A stretch of 64,000 nt of DNA, taken from the NCBI GenBank assembly GCA_963772225.1, contig CAVYWD010000002.1, positions 1,054,001 to 1,118,000 of the forward strand, read 5' to 3'. The DNA comes from CAVYWD01 sp963772225. Lineage in GTDB: Bacteria > Myxococcota > Myxococcia > Myxococcales > UBA5297. The notes under the pieces are model-generated. The model was given only the letters and a program-made list of their open reading frames with translations, did no database searches and had not been told where the DNA came from. Positions within the stretch are counted from its first letter, which is position 1, and each line of letters begins with the position of its first letter. Of this stretch, positions 26,200 through 35,347 are shown one piece after another. Position numbers and translations under genes: made by a program.

Positions 26200-28162
26200 G
26201 ATCGAAGCCCTTGGCGTCGGCCGGGGCGGCTGCCGGACGGCTGGGCGCCACGGCGAAGCCAGCCATCCCGCGCCTGCGCTCCTCGAGCTCCGCCACGATG
26301 GCACCGGCGGCCTTCACAGGGTCGGTCTCGACGATGAAGCGGCCGCCGAAGAGCTCCTGCGAGGCGCGCGTCAGCAGGTCCACCACCCGCGACGACCCCG
26401 TGATGTGGGGCATGATTCCGATATGGGTCGTCATGCCGAGCGCGACGCACCAGGTCCCGATGCTGATGGCCTTCTCCGCCATCGGCTCCGGCGCGGACAC
26501 GACGAACGGGAGCCGGTCGAGGTCCACTCCCAACTTCTGCGCGAGGGCGAGCGCCAGCGTCATCGCTCGGCTGTTGTCGACGCAGGATCCCATGTGCAGG
26601 ACGAGCGGCATCGGCTCGCCGAGGCCCGCCGCTTCGCCCACGTCGCGCAGGAAGCCCGCGAGCGAGGCGCCGGCGTACGCTTCCACCGCCCGCCCGGTCA
26701 TGAACCCCGCCTTCGCGAAGGCGCCCGCGCCGCAACCCGAGGCCAGGAGGAGGACGTTTTCGCGAGCGAGCCGCTTGGCGATCTGGATGAACGACGAGTC
26801 CTGGGGCACGCTCGGCGTATTGCAGCCGTTGAACAGCACGATGCCCTTGATGGCGCCGCTGCAAAGCGCGTTGGCGAGCGGCTCGAGGGGGTCGCGCGGA
26901 TTCAGCGCCGACAGCGCCTCCAGCACGGCTTCGGCGCTGTACCCGACGCGGGAGACCTCCTTCGCCGCGGGGATGGCCACCCTCGCGGGGTCGCGCCGCC
27001 CGAAGGCCTCGATGGCCGACCCGACCACCTTTCGGGCCACGGCTTTCGCCTCTGTGATCTGAAAGGGCATGTGGATGGCGCCCGGGATCTTGTTGTCGTC
27101 GGCGGTGGTGATCACGGCCGTGTGGAAGCAGGCGCCGATCTGCGCGAGCGACGGCATGATGCACTGCACGTCCAGCACCATGGCGTCCACCGCGCCGGTC
27201 AGGAGCACCATTTCTTGGGAGAGGTAGTTGGCCGCGAGGGGAATGCCGCGCCGGTTCATCACCTCGTTTCCCGTGCAGCAGACGCCCACGACGTTGATGC
27301 CACCCGGGGCCCCGGCCCGCCGCGCCGCTTCGCTCATCTCTGCGGCGACGTCGCAGATGACCTCGGGCAGGAGGGGGTTGTGGCCGTTCAGGGCGATGTT
27401 GACCGAGTCGGCCCTGAGCACGCCCAGGTTCGCGGCCGTGACCGTCGGCCGCGGAGTCCCGAACAGGATGTCGGAGATTTCGGTGGCGAGGCACATGCCC
27501 GCGCAGTCCGCGATGGCCCCTTTCACGCCGCTCAGGACGAGGTTTACCGGGTCGGCATCGCAGCCGACGTGCGTGCGCGCCATGAGCTGGGTGACGGTCC
27601 CGTCGATGTTGTGGGGCAGGACGCCCAGCTCGGCGAGGCGGGCGATTCGCTCAGGGCTCAGGGAGGCCTTCGCCCAGGTGAGCTCCCGGTCCTCCTCCTG
27701 CGAGCCGAAATCCTCGAGGCTCCGCTCGGCCAACTCGGCGGCGACCGCGTTGGCGTCGCGGCCGTTCGCCTCGATTCCCAGCCGAGCGGCTACCGCGAGG
27801 AGCTTGCGCTCGTCCCTGATGGCGTGCGAGGAGGCCTCGCCTCGTGCCACCCGGCGCAGCGCGTGGGCCAGGTGGCGACCGTGGTCGGCGTGGCTGGCCG
27901 TCCCTGCGGCGATCATGCGGACGAGCCCGCGCGCGACGATGGTGTCGGTGCTCGCGCCGCAGATGCCCTGCGTCGGGCCATTGCCGAAAGGATCGGTCCG
28001 ACAAGGGCCCTTCCAACACGCGTGACAGCACGCGCCCGTCTGCCCGAATCCGCACTGCGGCTGCATGGCTCGATGCCGGTCCCAGACCGTGTCGAGCTTC
28101 CTTTCGCGCGCGATGGCGAGGAGACGGGAAACTGCCGGGTTGACGGGCGCCTCAGAGCTCAC
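26192..28162 (-). CDS. cooS: Anaerobic Ni-Fe carbon monoxide dehydrogenase, catalytic subunit CooS
   Basis: A 656-residue CooS that interconverts CO and CO2 at a Ni-Fe-S C cluster. By position the ligands match the family: H261, C295, C334, C447, C477 and C527, with catalytic lysine K564. The N-terminal cysteines (C37, C45, C46, C49, C54, C68) supply the B and D clusters. All these residues are present, so the enzyme should be active. No acetyl-CoA synthase genes (acsBCDE) or CO-induced hydrogenase genes are in the window; with CooF alone upstream, the electrons most likely pass to a ferredoxin-like partner. Implies an anaerobic or facultative lifestyle. Confidence 0.96.
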   Translation of the reverse strand: MSSEAPVNPAVSRLLAIARERKLDTVWDRHRAMQPQCGFGQTGACCHACWKGPCRTDPFGNGPTQGICGASTDTIVARGLVRMIAAGTASHADHGRHLAHALRRVARGEASSHAIRDERKLLAVAARLGIEANGRDANAVAAELAERSLEDFGSQEEDRELTWAKASLSPERIARLAELGVLPHNIDGTVTQLMARTHVGCDADPVNLVLSGVKGAIADCAGMCLATEISDILFGTPRPTVTAANLGVLRADSVNIALNGHNPLLPEVICDVAAEMSEAARRAGAPGGINVVGVCCTGNEVMNRRGIPLAANYLSQEMVLLTGAVDAMVLDVQCIMPSLAQIGACFHTAVITTADDNKIPGAIHMPFQITEAKAVARKVVGSAIEAFGRRDPARVAIPAAKEVSRVGYSAEAVLEALSALNPRDPLEPLANALCSGAIKGIVLFNGCNTPSVPQDSSFIQIAKRLARENVLLLASGCGAGAFAKAGFMTGRAVEAYAGASLAGFLRDVGEAAGLGEPMPLVLHMGSCVDNSRAMTLALALAQKLGVDLDRLPFVVSAPEPMAEKAISIGTWCVALGMTTHIGIMPHITGSSRVVDLLTRASQELFGGRFIVETDPVKAAGAIVAELEERRRGMAGFAVAPSRPAAAPADAKGFDHV

Positions 28163-28694
28163 GACTCACCGCCTCCTCTCGCGGGCGCGAGGCCCCGGAC
28201 TCGGCGCGCCCCGTGCTCGAGAGCCGGACCACCAGCTGGAGCGCTCGCGTCGGACATGCGGGGATGCAGGCAGGCCCCTCGAGCCCCGTGTCCGAACACA
28301 GGTTGCACTTGCGCGCGAGCATCCGCCGAACCCGTCCCGTCGCGGACGTGCTGCCCGGCGGACCGACGGTGATGGCACCGTGAGGACACGCCTTCGCGCA
28401 GAGCTTGCAGCCCACGCACTTCTCGTCGCTCAGATGCACCTGGCCCCCCTCGCGCGCGAGGGCATCGGTCGGGCAGGCCTCCACGCACTTTGCGTCCTCA
28501 CAGTGCCGGCAATGAAACGGCTGGATGCGACCCGCAAAGACGCCCACGCGCATCCGCGGCCGCAGCACCTTCCGGGAGAGGGCCGCGGCGTGGACCTCTT
28601 CCTGGGAGCTGGCGAGTGCGCAGGCGAGCTCGCAGCTCCGGCAGCCCATGCATCGGTCCGGGTCGGCGGAGACGATTCGGGTGGCGACGATCAT
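28152..28694 (-). CDS. cooF: CooF-like four-cluster ferredoxin
   Basis: About 180 residues with four cysteine groups for [4Fe-4S] clusters: DRCMGCRSCELAC, FHCRHCEDAKCVEAC, EKCVGCKLCAKAC and RKCNLCSDTGLEG...CIPAC. This is the HycB/CooF polyferredoxin type that carries electrons to or from CO dehydrogenase. I chose the ATG at 28694, directly before the first beta strand (MIVATRIVSADPDRC) with AAAGGG upstream; a longer N-terminus to 28802 is low complexity. Its stop overlaps the cooS start by 11 bases. First gene of the CO dehydrogenase operon. Confidence 0.92.
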   Translation of the reverse strand: MIVATRIVSADPDRCMGCRSCELACALASSQEEVHAAALSRKVLRPRMRVGVFAGRIQPFHCRHCEDAKCVEACPTDALAREGGQVHLSDEKCVGCKLCAKACPHGAITVGPPGSTSATGRVRRMLARKCNLCSDTGLEGPACIPACPTRALQLVVRLSSTGRAESGASRPREEAVSREL

Positions 28695-28894
28695 GACGGA
28701 TGGCCCTTTCGATTCCCGCGCGGCGGCGCCAACCGCCTCGCTCGGCGCAGCCGGAGCCAACGCGGGCATGGGTGCTTCAGGTTCCGGCGCGAGACGCGTC
28801 ACCCGAACGACGCAGGCCAGCGCGCCCTGGCGGAACGCAAGCGCTTACTTCGACCGAGAAGCACAAAGGATTGAGGCCATTTTAGCCGAACGTC

Positions 28895-29089
28895 TTATTG
28901 TTTGTTCAACAGTGCGGTGACGATCGCGTAAGCGCTTAAGCGAAATGGAATCTCGATATCGGGCGCAACGGCCGCGGCTGAATCGAGAATTGCAGTCAGG
29001 GGCGCGGCCGCTCCGTTGCCGACCCGCGTGGCGCCGATGAGCTCCCAGCCCCGCGCAAAGCCTCGAGGCTCGCACAGGGGCAGCATCAT
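28895..29089 (-). CDS. Small protein translationally coupled to Hsp70
   Basis: A 64-residue frame whose ATG overlaps the Hsp70 stop as ATGATG/TGA. The sequence (MMLPLCEPRGF at the start, PFRLSAYAIVTALLN at the end) has one hydrophobic C-terminal stretch and no recognised motif. The tight overlap and high third-position GC favour a real gene, but the lack of family support leaves doubt. It could be the last member of the chaperone operon or a degraded gene. Confidence 0.45.
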   Translation of the reverse strand: MMLPLCEPRGFARGWELIGATRVGNGAAAPLTAILDSAAAVAPDIEIPFRLSAYAIVTALLNKQ

Positions 29090-31863
29090 CCTGGGACTCG
29101 GTCGTCCTCAATGACTCGAATCCCCGCCGGCAAGCTCTCGCCGAACACCCGCTGCTCGTCCTTCTCCCCGAGCTCGACCTGCTCGCGCACCATCCGCGAG
29201 AGCGCCTCGGGCGCCCCGAGCGCTTGGAGCCGCTGCGCCACCATCTCGCGCAGCGCGGGGTCGAGGTCCCTCGCGCGATCGCCGCTGACCCGGGCGAGCT
29301 GCGCGAGCGGGAAGACCAGCTCGTCGGGCCGCGGGACCTCCAGCGCGAGCAGCCGCTCCACCCATTCGCCCGCGGCGTCCGCCGGCGCGCAGGCATGCCC
29401 GCTCCCGTAGAACGGCACGCGCGCGCCCAGCCGCCCCAGCGCCCACAAGAGGTGCGCCGCCGGGCCGTCCTTGGCGATGCGGTCGAACATCCACGAGGCG
29501 GCCTCGACCTTCGCGCCCGCTTCGATGCGCTCCAGGCTCCCCACCATCCGGATGAGCTCCGGCATCGCCTCGGCCTTGACGCCCTTCACCTTGGGCTGCG
29601 CGCGCCCACCGGCGGGCCGCAGGAGCGGCGCCACCGTCTCGAAGATCCGCTTCTGCGCCGCCCCGTCCAAGCCGCCCGCGATGCGCCGCCACAGGACCCA
29701 GAAGGCCTGCCAATTGTGCGGCTCGGCCTGGAACTGGAGCCCCTGGTCGAACAGCTTGAACGTCTCGGCCGAGCGCCAGGCGTCCAGCGGTGCGCCGAAG
29801 CCCGGTCTCAGGCAGAAGCCCGTCAGGTTGCAGTAGATGCGCTCATGGTCCGCCGTGCGGCGCCGCTTCTGCTGCCCTGAGTGCAGCGCCGCCCAGAGCT
29901 CGCGGATGACCGGCGTCGTCCACTCGTCGCGCGGCCCGAGGACCTTCTCCAGGTTTCGGACCAGGTTCTTCACCATCGCGCGGTCGACCGGCGCCGGCTT
30001 CTTCCCGTAGACGAGCTCGACCAGCTCCTTCGCCTCGGCGAAGCGCTTGGGCATCGGTGCGACGCGGGTGGGCGCGAGCTCCGAGGTGCCGCCGCGCAGC
30101 TCGAACTCCAGCTTCCAGCGCTGGTCGCGGTCCTCCGCCACGCACCAGAGCTCCAGCGTGCCGATCTCGGTGAGCGCCGCGCGCAGGCGCACCGGCACCT
30201 CTGCCGCGCCCTTCTTCGCCGCCCCGCCCGAGTCGAGCACCGTCTCGATGGGCGGGAGCGCCTGGTAGACGTCGTCGTCGATGGTGACGAGCTCCCCGGG
30301 CTCCTTGGCGGCGGAGAGCGTCGACGCCCAGAGCGAAAAGCGGACCGGCCGGTCGAGCAGCAGGGCGAAGGTCTGCGGCACCTCGACCTCGGCCTGCTCG
30401 TCCAGGTGGCGAGGGATGACGCAGAGCGCGGGACGCGTCGAGCCTTGCGCCTGCAGCCCCACGAAGTAACCCCGCGCCGCCCCGCCGCCGATGCGCAGCC
30501 CCAGCCCCCGCCGCACGAGGCCGAAGAAGGCCGCTCCCCGCGCCACCGCCACATCCAGCGCGTCGTTCGAGAGCAGCGCGACGGGCGGCCAACCCGGGAA
30601 CCAGCCGCTCAGCACTTCCAGCAGCCGCTCGCCCACCGCGTGCGGCGCGAAGACGCCGCCGTTGAGCAAGACGGCGTCGGGTCGGACCAGGCCGTCGGCC
30701 GCCGCCAGGCCGGGTTCCACCTCGGACGCGTGCGCGCGCAAGAAGGCCGCCACGTGCCGCGTCACCGCGGGCTCGCTCGCATACGGGAGCCCCAGCTCTT
30801 GAAGCCCGCCGCGGCCTCTGCGCGCCGGGAGATTGGTCGGCAGCGTCCGCGGGAAGAAGCCGTCGAGCAGGCTTGCGAGCACCTCCGCCCGGGCGAGCTC
30901 GGCGGTCATCGCGCTTCCGACGAGCTTGCTGCCGCGGCCGACGATCGAAACGGTCGCCCGCTCCGGGCCGCCGCCCGAGAGCAGCGACTCCTTGGCCAGG
31001 CGACAGCCCTGCACGAGCATGGACCATTGGGCCGCGTCGAGCCGGGCGGAGAGCCGCGCCTCCACCCGGCGCGCCAGCGCGGCGTCCATGTTGTCGCCGC
31101 CGAGCAGGATGTGGTCGCCCACCGCCACGCGATTCAGCGACGGCGCCCCGACCTTCACCTCGGCGCGGATGAGCGTCAGGTCAGTCGTGCCGCCGCCCAC
31201 GTCGCAGACCAAAATCAGCCGATGGCCGCCCAGCGCCTCCTCGAGCCGGCCACGGTGGCGCGCGGTGAAGTCGTAGAACGCCGCCTGCGGCTCCTCGAGG
31301 AGCCTGAGCTTCGAAAGCCCCGCCTCCCGCGCCGCTCGGACGGTGAGCTCGCGCGCCACCTCGTCGAAGGAAGCCGGCACGGTGAGCACCACCTCCTGCT
31401 CGGCGAGCGGCGCGTCGGGGAACCTCTGCTCCCAGGCGTCCTTCAAGTGCGACAGATAGAGAGCCGAGGCGCTCAAGGGCGACAGCTTCGACACGCCGTC
31501 CGGCGCGCCCCACGGGAGAATGGGCGCGGTGCGATCCACGCCTGGGTGACAGAGCCAGCTCTTGGCGGAGCTCACCATGCGCCCCGGCACGCGCGAGCCC
31601 TGGAGCTTGGCGAGCTCGCCGACGATCACCGGGCGCTCGCCCCAGGGGAGCTTCAGCGCGCCGGGCGGCAGCTCGTGCGCGCTCGGCAAATAGGCGTTGG
31701 ACGGGAGCAGCCTGCGCGGCGCGCTCTCGCCCGGCGCCACCAGCTGTGGGATGGCGAGGCTCTGGATGGAGGCGGCGAGGTCGCCCGAGCCTTGGAGGTC
31801 GACGTAGGCCAGGGCGGTGTTGGTCGTGCCCAGGTCGATTCCGACGATGTACCGCGCCGCCAT
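29086..31863 (-). CDS. Long Hsp70-family protein with DUF3731-type C-terminus
   Basis: A 925-residue Hsp70-like ATPase. ATPase signatures are GIDLGTTN at 8-15, the phosphate-2 motif CDVGGGTTD near 222 and the adenosine region LLNGGVFAPHAV. It shares the HILLGGDNMD motif with the second Hsp70. After the ATPase and a beta-rich part, the C-terminal 300 residues (RELWAALHSGQQKRRRTADHE onward, quoted in part) match what I know as DUF3731, seen only in long bacterial Hsp70 relatives. ATG 31863 is preceded by GGGAGGAAG. Its usual partner set, a shorter Hsp70 and DUF2760, lies at 41371-43784, separated by accessory DNA. Client proteins unknown. Confidence 0.9.
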   Translation of the reverse strand: MAARYIVGIDLGTTNTALAYVDLQGSGDLAASIQSLAIPQLVAPGESAPRRLLPSNAYLPSAHELPPGALKLPWGERPVIVGELAKLQGSRVPGRMVSSAKSWLCHPGVDRTAPILPWGAPDGVSKLSPLSASALYLSHLKDAWEQRFPDAPLAEQEVVLTVPASFDEVARELTVRAAREAGLSKLRLLEEPQAAFYDFTARHRGRLEEALGGHRLILVCDVGGGTTDLTLIRAEVKVGAPSLNRVAVGDHILLGGDNMDAALARRVEARLSARLDAAQWSMLVQGCRLAKESLLSGGGPERATVSIVGRGSKLVGSAMTAELARAEVLASLLDGFFPRTLPTNLPARRGRGGLQELGLPYASEPAVTRHVAAFLRAHASEVEPGLAAADGLVRPDAVLLNGGVFAPHAVGERLLEVLSGWFPGWPPVALLSNDALDVAVARGAAFFGLVRRGLGLRIGGGAARGYFVGLQAQGSTRPALCVIPRHLDEQAEVEVPQTFALLLDRPVRFSLWASTLSAAKEPGELVTIDDDVYQALPPIETVLDSGGAAKKGAAEVPVRLRAALTEIGTLELWCVAEDRDQRWKLEFELRGGTSELAPTRVAPMPKRFAEAKELVELVYGKKPAPVDRAMVKNLVRNLEKVLGPRDEWTTPVIRELWAALHSGQQKRRRTADHERIYCNLTGFCLRPGFGAPLDAWRSAETFKLFDQGLQFQAEPHNWQAFWVLWRRIAGGLDGAAQKRIFETVAPLLRPAGGRAQPKVKGVKAEAMPELIRMVGSLERIEAGAKVEAASWMFDRIAKDGPAAHLLWALGRLGARVPFYGSGHACAPADAAGEWVERLLALEVPRPDELVFPLAQLARVSGDRARDLDPALREMVAQRLQALGAPEALSRMVREQVELGEKDEQRVFGESLPAGIRVIEDDRVPG

Positions 31864-32043
31864 CTTGTGCTTCCTCCCGGCCGAGCCGGAACCAGCGAGG
31901 TGCGCAACGCTTCCTCGCCAAGGGACTATCTGCTCATCCCGAGCCTGTCGAGGGTCCCTGGACGACGCCGGGCTCTGCTCCTTCTCGAGGAGGGCGCACA
32001 CTCCCGCGGGCGCAACCGGTCAGACCGCCCGGCGCGAAGGGCG

Positions 32044-33447
32044 TCAGGAGATAGGCGGGCGGCGATGCGCCCAGGGCTGTGCGGCCTCGAGCTGCGCGCA
32101 GAGGCCCACGAGCGCCGCCTCCCCGTCGGGCGGCGCCACGACCTGGACGCTGAGCGGCAGTCCGTCGTCCGTGAAGCCGCTCGGCACGGCCGCCGCGGGG
32201 TTGCCGAGCACGTTCCAGACGGACGTGTACGACGCCACCGGCGTAGCCCTGGCCATCGCGCGCCAGAGTCCCGCGCCGTCCAGCCGCCCGATGGGCGCGG
32301 CGGGCGTGGGGGTCGTGGGCGTGAGGAGCAGGTCGACCTTGGCGAAGAGCTGGGGCAGGAACCGCTCGGCGGCGCGCTGCGCGGAGCGCTCGGCCCAGCC
32401 GCCCAGCCCTCGAAACGGCCTGGCCACGCGCAAGAGCGCGCGCGTGCGCGCCTCGAGCAGCTCCGGGTGCTCCACCCGCGCCGCCTCGTCGCTCACCCCG
32501 GCCATGATCTGCAGCAGGAAGGGCGCTGTGAGCGCTGGCCAGCGCGGCTCCAGGTCGAACACTTGGTGGCCCAGCCCGCGCAGCGCGTCCGCGGTGCGCC
32601 GCAGCGCCGCGGACGTGGCGGGGTCGGCGCCTGGGCCGCCCGCCGGGTTCTTCAGCGCCACGCCGATGCGCAGCGCGCCGGGCGGGCGCGCGGCCGTCTC
32701 GACCAGCGGCTGCGGCAGCGGGCCGGCGCGGAACCGGTCGGCGTCCGTCGCCCCGGAGATGACGTCGTAGACGAGCGCGCTGTCGGCGACCGTGCGCGTG
32801 AGCGGGCCGAGCGTGCCGAGCGCGCGCCACAGGTCCGGGTTGGGGGCCGCGGAGACGCGCCCGCGCTGCGGCTTGAGGCCGAACAGCCCGCACCAGCTCG
32901 ACGGCAGGCGGATGGAGCCGCCGCCGTCGCCTCCGATGCCGACCGCCACCATGCCCGAGGCCACGGCCGCCGCGGTGCCGCCGCTGGAGCCCGCGGTCGA
33001 GCGCAGAAGGTCCCACGGGTTGCGCGTCCAGCCGTGGGCGCTGGTCTCGGTGAACGGCCAGATGCCGAACTCGGGCATGCGGGTCTTGCCGACGACGATG
33101 GCCCCCGCCTCCCGGAGCCGGCGCACCACCTCGCCGTCCGCCGCCGCCGGGCGCGTCTCGGCGCCGCCGCCGTACGCCGTGGGTAGGCCGGCCACGTCGT
33201 TCTCGTCCTTGATGGCCACCGGCACGCCGGCGAGCGGGCCCGGCGCGGCGCCCGACGCCAGCGCGGCGTCGAGCGCGTCGGCCTCGGCCAGGGCCTCGCG
33301 CGCTCGAACGCAGGCGAAGGCGTTGAGCCGGCCGTCGAGCGCCGCGATGCGCTCGAGGCTGTGCTCGACGAGCGCGCGCGCCGTGACGGCCCCCTGGGCG
33401 ACCCAGGTGCGCTGCTGGACGGCGGTGCTGAACGCGAGCTCGGGCAT
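32044..33447 (-). CDS. Amidase-signature family amidase (intact copy)
   Basis: A 467-residue amidase-signature hydrolase acting on carboxamides. The Ser-cisSer-Lys triad is visible: lysine in VAIKDEND, serine in the glycine/serine loop TAGSSGGTAAAV and nucleophile serine in GGDGGGSIR. Length and C-terminal SVQVVAPPDGE are normal. Substrate cannot be inferred; there is no GatB/GatC neighbour, so not the tRNA amidotransferase. About 330 N-terminal residues are repeated nearly perfectly at 37385-38379. It lies upstream of the long Hsp70 on the same strand. Confidence 0.9.
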   Translation of the reverse strand: MPELAFSTAVQQRTWVAQGAVTARALVEHSLERIAALDGRLNAFACVRAREALAEADALDAALASGAAPGPLAGVPVAIKDENDVAGLPTAYGGGAETRPAAADGEVVRRLREAGAIVVGKTRMPEFGIWPFTETSAHGWTRNPWDLLRSTAGSSGGTAAAVASGMVAVGIGGDGGGSIRLPSSWCGLFGLKPQRGRVSAAPNPDLWRALGTLGPLTRTVADSALVYDVISGATDADRFRAGPLPQPLVETAARPPGALRIGVALKNPAGGPGADPATSAALRRTADALRGLGHQVFDLEPRWPALTAPFLLQIMAGVSDEAARVEHPELLEARTRALLRVARPFRGLGGWAERSAQRAAERFLPQLFAKVDLLLTPTTPTPAAPIGRLDGAGLWRAMARATPVASYTSVWNVLGNPAAAVPSGFTDDGLPLSVQVVAPPDGEAALVGLCAQLEAAQPWAHRRPPIS

Positions 33448-33716
33448 GGGGTGGGCGCTCTTTCTATGAGGTCGGCGCGGCGCGCGAAGCCTTCGGCCGG
33501 CGCGCCCGACATCGTGCCCGGGCGGCGCCCGAAGGGTCTAGCGCGGAGCGCCGCGCGCGCCTCCTTCGCGCCCTGGCGCCGGCGGCCGCGATCGCGGCCG
33601 TCGCCACCCACGTCGCCTGGTCACCGGCCGGTGCCGATCGCCACGCGCAACGACGTCCGGGCCATCGAGTGCCTCGCCCTACGGGCTCCGTGTTCGGCGG
33701 CAGCTAGCTAGGGGGA

Positions 33717-33936
33717 CGCGACGCAGTGGATCCCCGCGCTCGCCGGCTTCGGCGCCATCAACGCCCACCGGCACTTCAGCCTGATCGACGAGACCGAGCA
33801 GGCGTTGAAGGGCCTCGCGCCGACGCACTTCTTCGTCGCCAATCGCACCGTCTATCCGCCGCCGGAGCCCTTGCCGAAGCGGCTGGGCCGTGCGATGTGC
33901 CGGGTGGGCGGGGCGGTTGCCTATGAGCTTCCCTGA
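33717..33936 (+). pseudogene. Orphan C-terminal gene fragment
   Basis: One plus-strand frame reads coherently for about 72 residues and ends in TGA at 33934: WIPALAGFGAINAHRHFS near the start and THFFVANRTVYPPPEPLP near the end. There is no start codon in context and the upstream sequence is unrelated non-coding DNA, so it seems to be the tail of a deleted gene. I do not recognise the family. Confidence 0.35.
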
Positions 33937-34158
33937 ACCCCCGAAGCCGGCGTCGCCACCCGAGGCGGAGGCGCGCGCATTCGCTTTCGGGAAACGGGCG
34001 AGGTGCCACCGCCAACGCCTTTTGGCATCTCGCGGGCGGCGCGAGTACCCTGTCGCGTCTCGTGATCGTCTAGTAGTTCTCTTGTTGCCCCGTCCGGCTC
34101 GGCCCGTTCGGGGTAAGCTTAGATGGCCGTTGGACAGGGAAGGGCCGACGCCGGGAAG

Positions 34159-34166
34159 TTGTACAA
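34159..34166. promoter_or_regulatory. Palindrome upstream of the ImmA/IrrE gene
   Basis: TTGTACAA, a perfect 8-bp palindrome, lies 35 bases upstream of the ATG at 34201. The position suits an autoregulatory operator for the HTH-like N-terminus, but eight bases are weak evidence. Confidence 0.25.
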
Positions 34167-34200
34167 GACGATGAACACGCTCTAGTTGTTACCGGGGTTC

Positions 34201-35347
34201 ATGACCGTCCGTGTTCCAGTGAAGCCGGAACTGTTGCGATGGGCCTGTTTGCGCAACGGCCACGAGCCGGACGTGTACTTCGAGAAGTTCGGCAAGCTTG
34301 AGGCGTGGATCCGTGGTGAAGCCGAGCCCACGCTCAAGCAGCTGGAGAGCTTCGCCAAGGCGACGCGCACTCCGATAGGCTGCTTTTTCCTGCCGGGACG
34401 GCCAGAGGAGAAGGTGCCGATCCCGGACTTCCGAGTCGGGACGGGACAGCCTACGCCCAGGCCAAGTCCGGACTTGCTGGACACCGTCTATCTCTGCCAG
34501 CAGCGCCAAGAGTGGTTCGGGGAGCATGCCCGCATCACTGGACAGCGGCCCCTGGAGTTCGTGGGCTCGGTGCACGTCTCAGACGACATCGTCGAGACAG
34601 CCTCGCGGAATCCGCGAGGCTCTCGGATTCACCCTTGAGGCCCAGCGTCGTAGCCCAACGTGGACGGAGACCCTTCGGCAATTCATCGACCTCGCCGACA
34701 CGGCTGGTGTGCTTGTCATGCGCAGCGGCGTCGTCGGGAGCAACAACACTCGGCAGCTCGACCCAGCAGAGTTCCGTGGCTTCGCCATCGCGGACGAACT
34801 GGCGCCACTCATCTTCATCAACGGTGCCGACACCAAGGCCGCGCAGATGTTCACGCTTGCCCACGAGCTCGCGCACATTTGGGCACGGCAGTCTGGCGTA
34901 TCTAACCCGGAGGCGATCCGAACCTCCACGAGCGTGGTGGAGCGGTGGTGCAACGAGGTCGCCGCGGAGCTGCTTGTCCCGCTCGCGGTGCTGAAGGACG
35001 TTCTTGAGCCGAAGGCTGACCTCCATGGCGAGATCGAGCGGTTAGCGCGGTTCTTTAAGGTCAGCACGCTCGTCACGCTGAGGCGTCTCCATGACGCCGG
35101 TCACCTGACCGCCGAGGAGATGTGGGACGAATACCAGCGCGAGGCGAAGCGCCTCGCGGAACGGCCGAAAGAGTCTGGCGGGAACTTCTACCTGACGCAG
35201 GCGGTGAGGGTAAGCAAGCGATTCGCCCGGGCACTGGTGGTGAGCACGCTCGAGGGACACACCCTTTACCGGGATGCTTTCAGGATGCTCGGCGTCTCGA
35301 AAACAAGCACGTTCAACGAGCTCGGTCACTCTTTGGGAGTGCTCTGA
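34201..35347 (+). CDS. XRE-like / ImmA-IrrE metallopeptidase, broken by a one-base frameshift
   Basis: N-terminal 136 residues in one frame (MTVRVPVKPELLRWACLRNG at the start) carry a helix-turn-helix-like region with TLKQLESFAKATRTPIGCFF, then VGSVHVSDDIVETASR. The frame is lost at about 34609 and resumes in another frame as REALGFTLEAQRR, leading to the zinc peptidase motif HELAH and on to the stop at 35347. Removing one A (GGAATCC to GGATCC) restores a protein of about 381 residues, the standard size of this COG2856-type family. The stop overlaps the DUF4411 start (TGATG). Lower GC than its neighbours suggests transfer. Confidence 0.82.

Larger units (their letters stand above)
33448..34200. 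other. Accessory intergenic DNA with a gene fragment
   Basis: About 750 bases without an intact gene. The first 16 or so bases beyond the amidase start still match the second amidase copy and then diverge, marking the duplication edge. A C-terminal gene fragment occupies 33717-33936, and GC content drops noticeably from about 34040, towards the ImmA module. Confidence 0.5.

Noticed and set aside
28929..28942. Overlapping palindromes TAAGCGCTTA and CGCTTAAGCG upstream of cooF, as a possible operator
   Set aside because: They lie inside the small coding frame 28895-29089 and far (about 235 bases) from the cooF start; probably chance.
33448..33711. Short plus-strand frames between amidase and ImmA as genes
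   Set aside because: No ribosome-binding site, no coding-like residue pattern, and they begin inside or beside the amidase on the opposite strand.
34159..34166. TTGTACAA as proof of autoregulation
   Set aside because: Only eight bases; kept as a low-confidence site, not as a finding.
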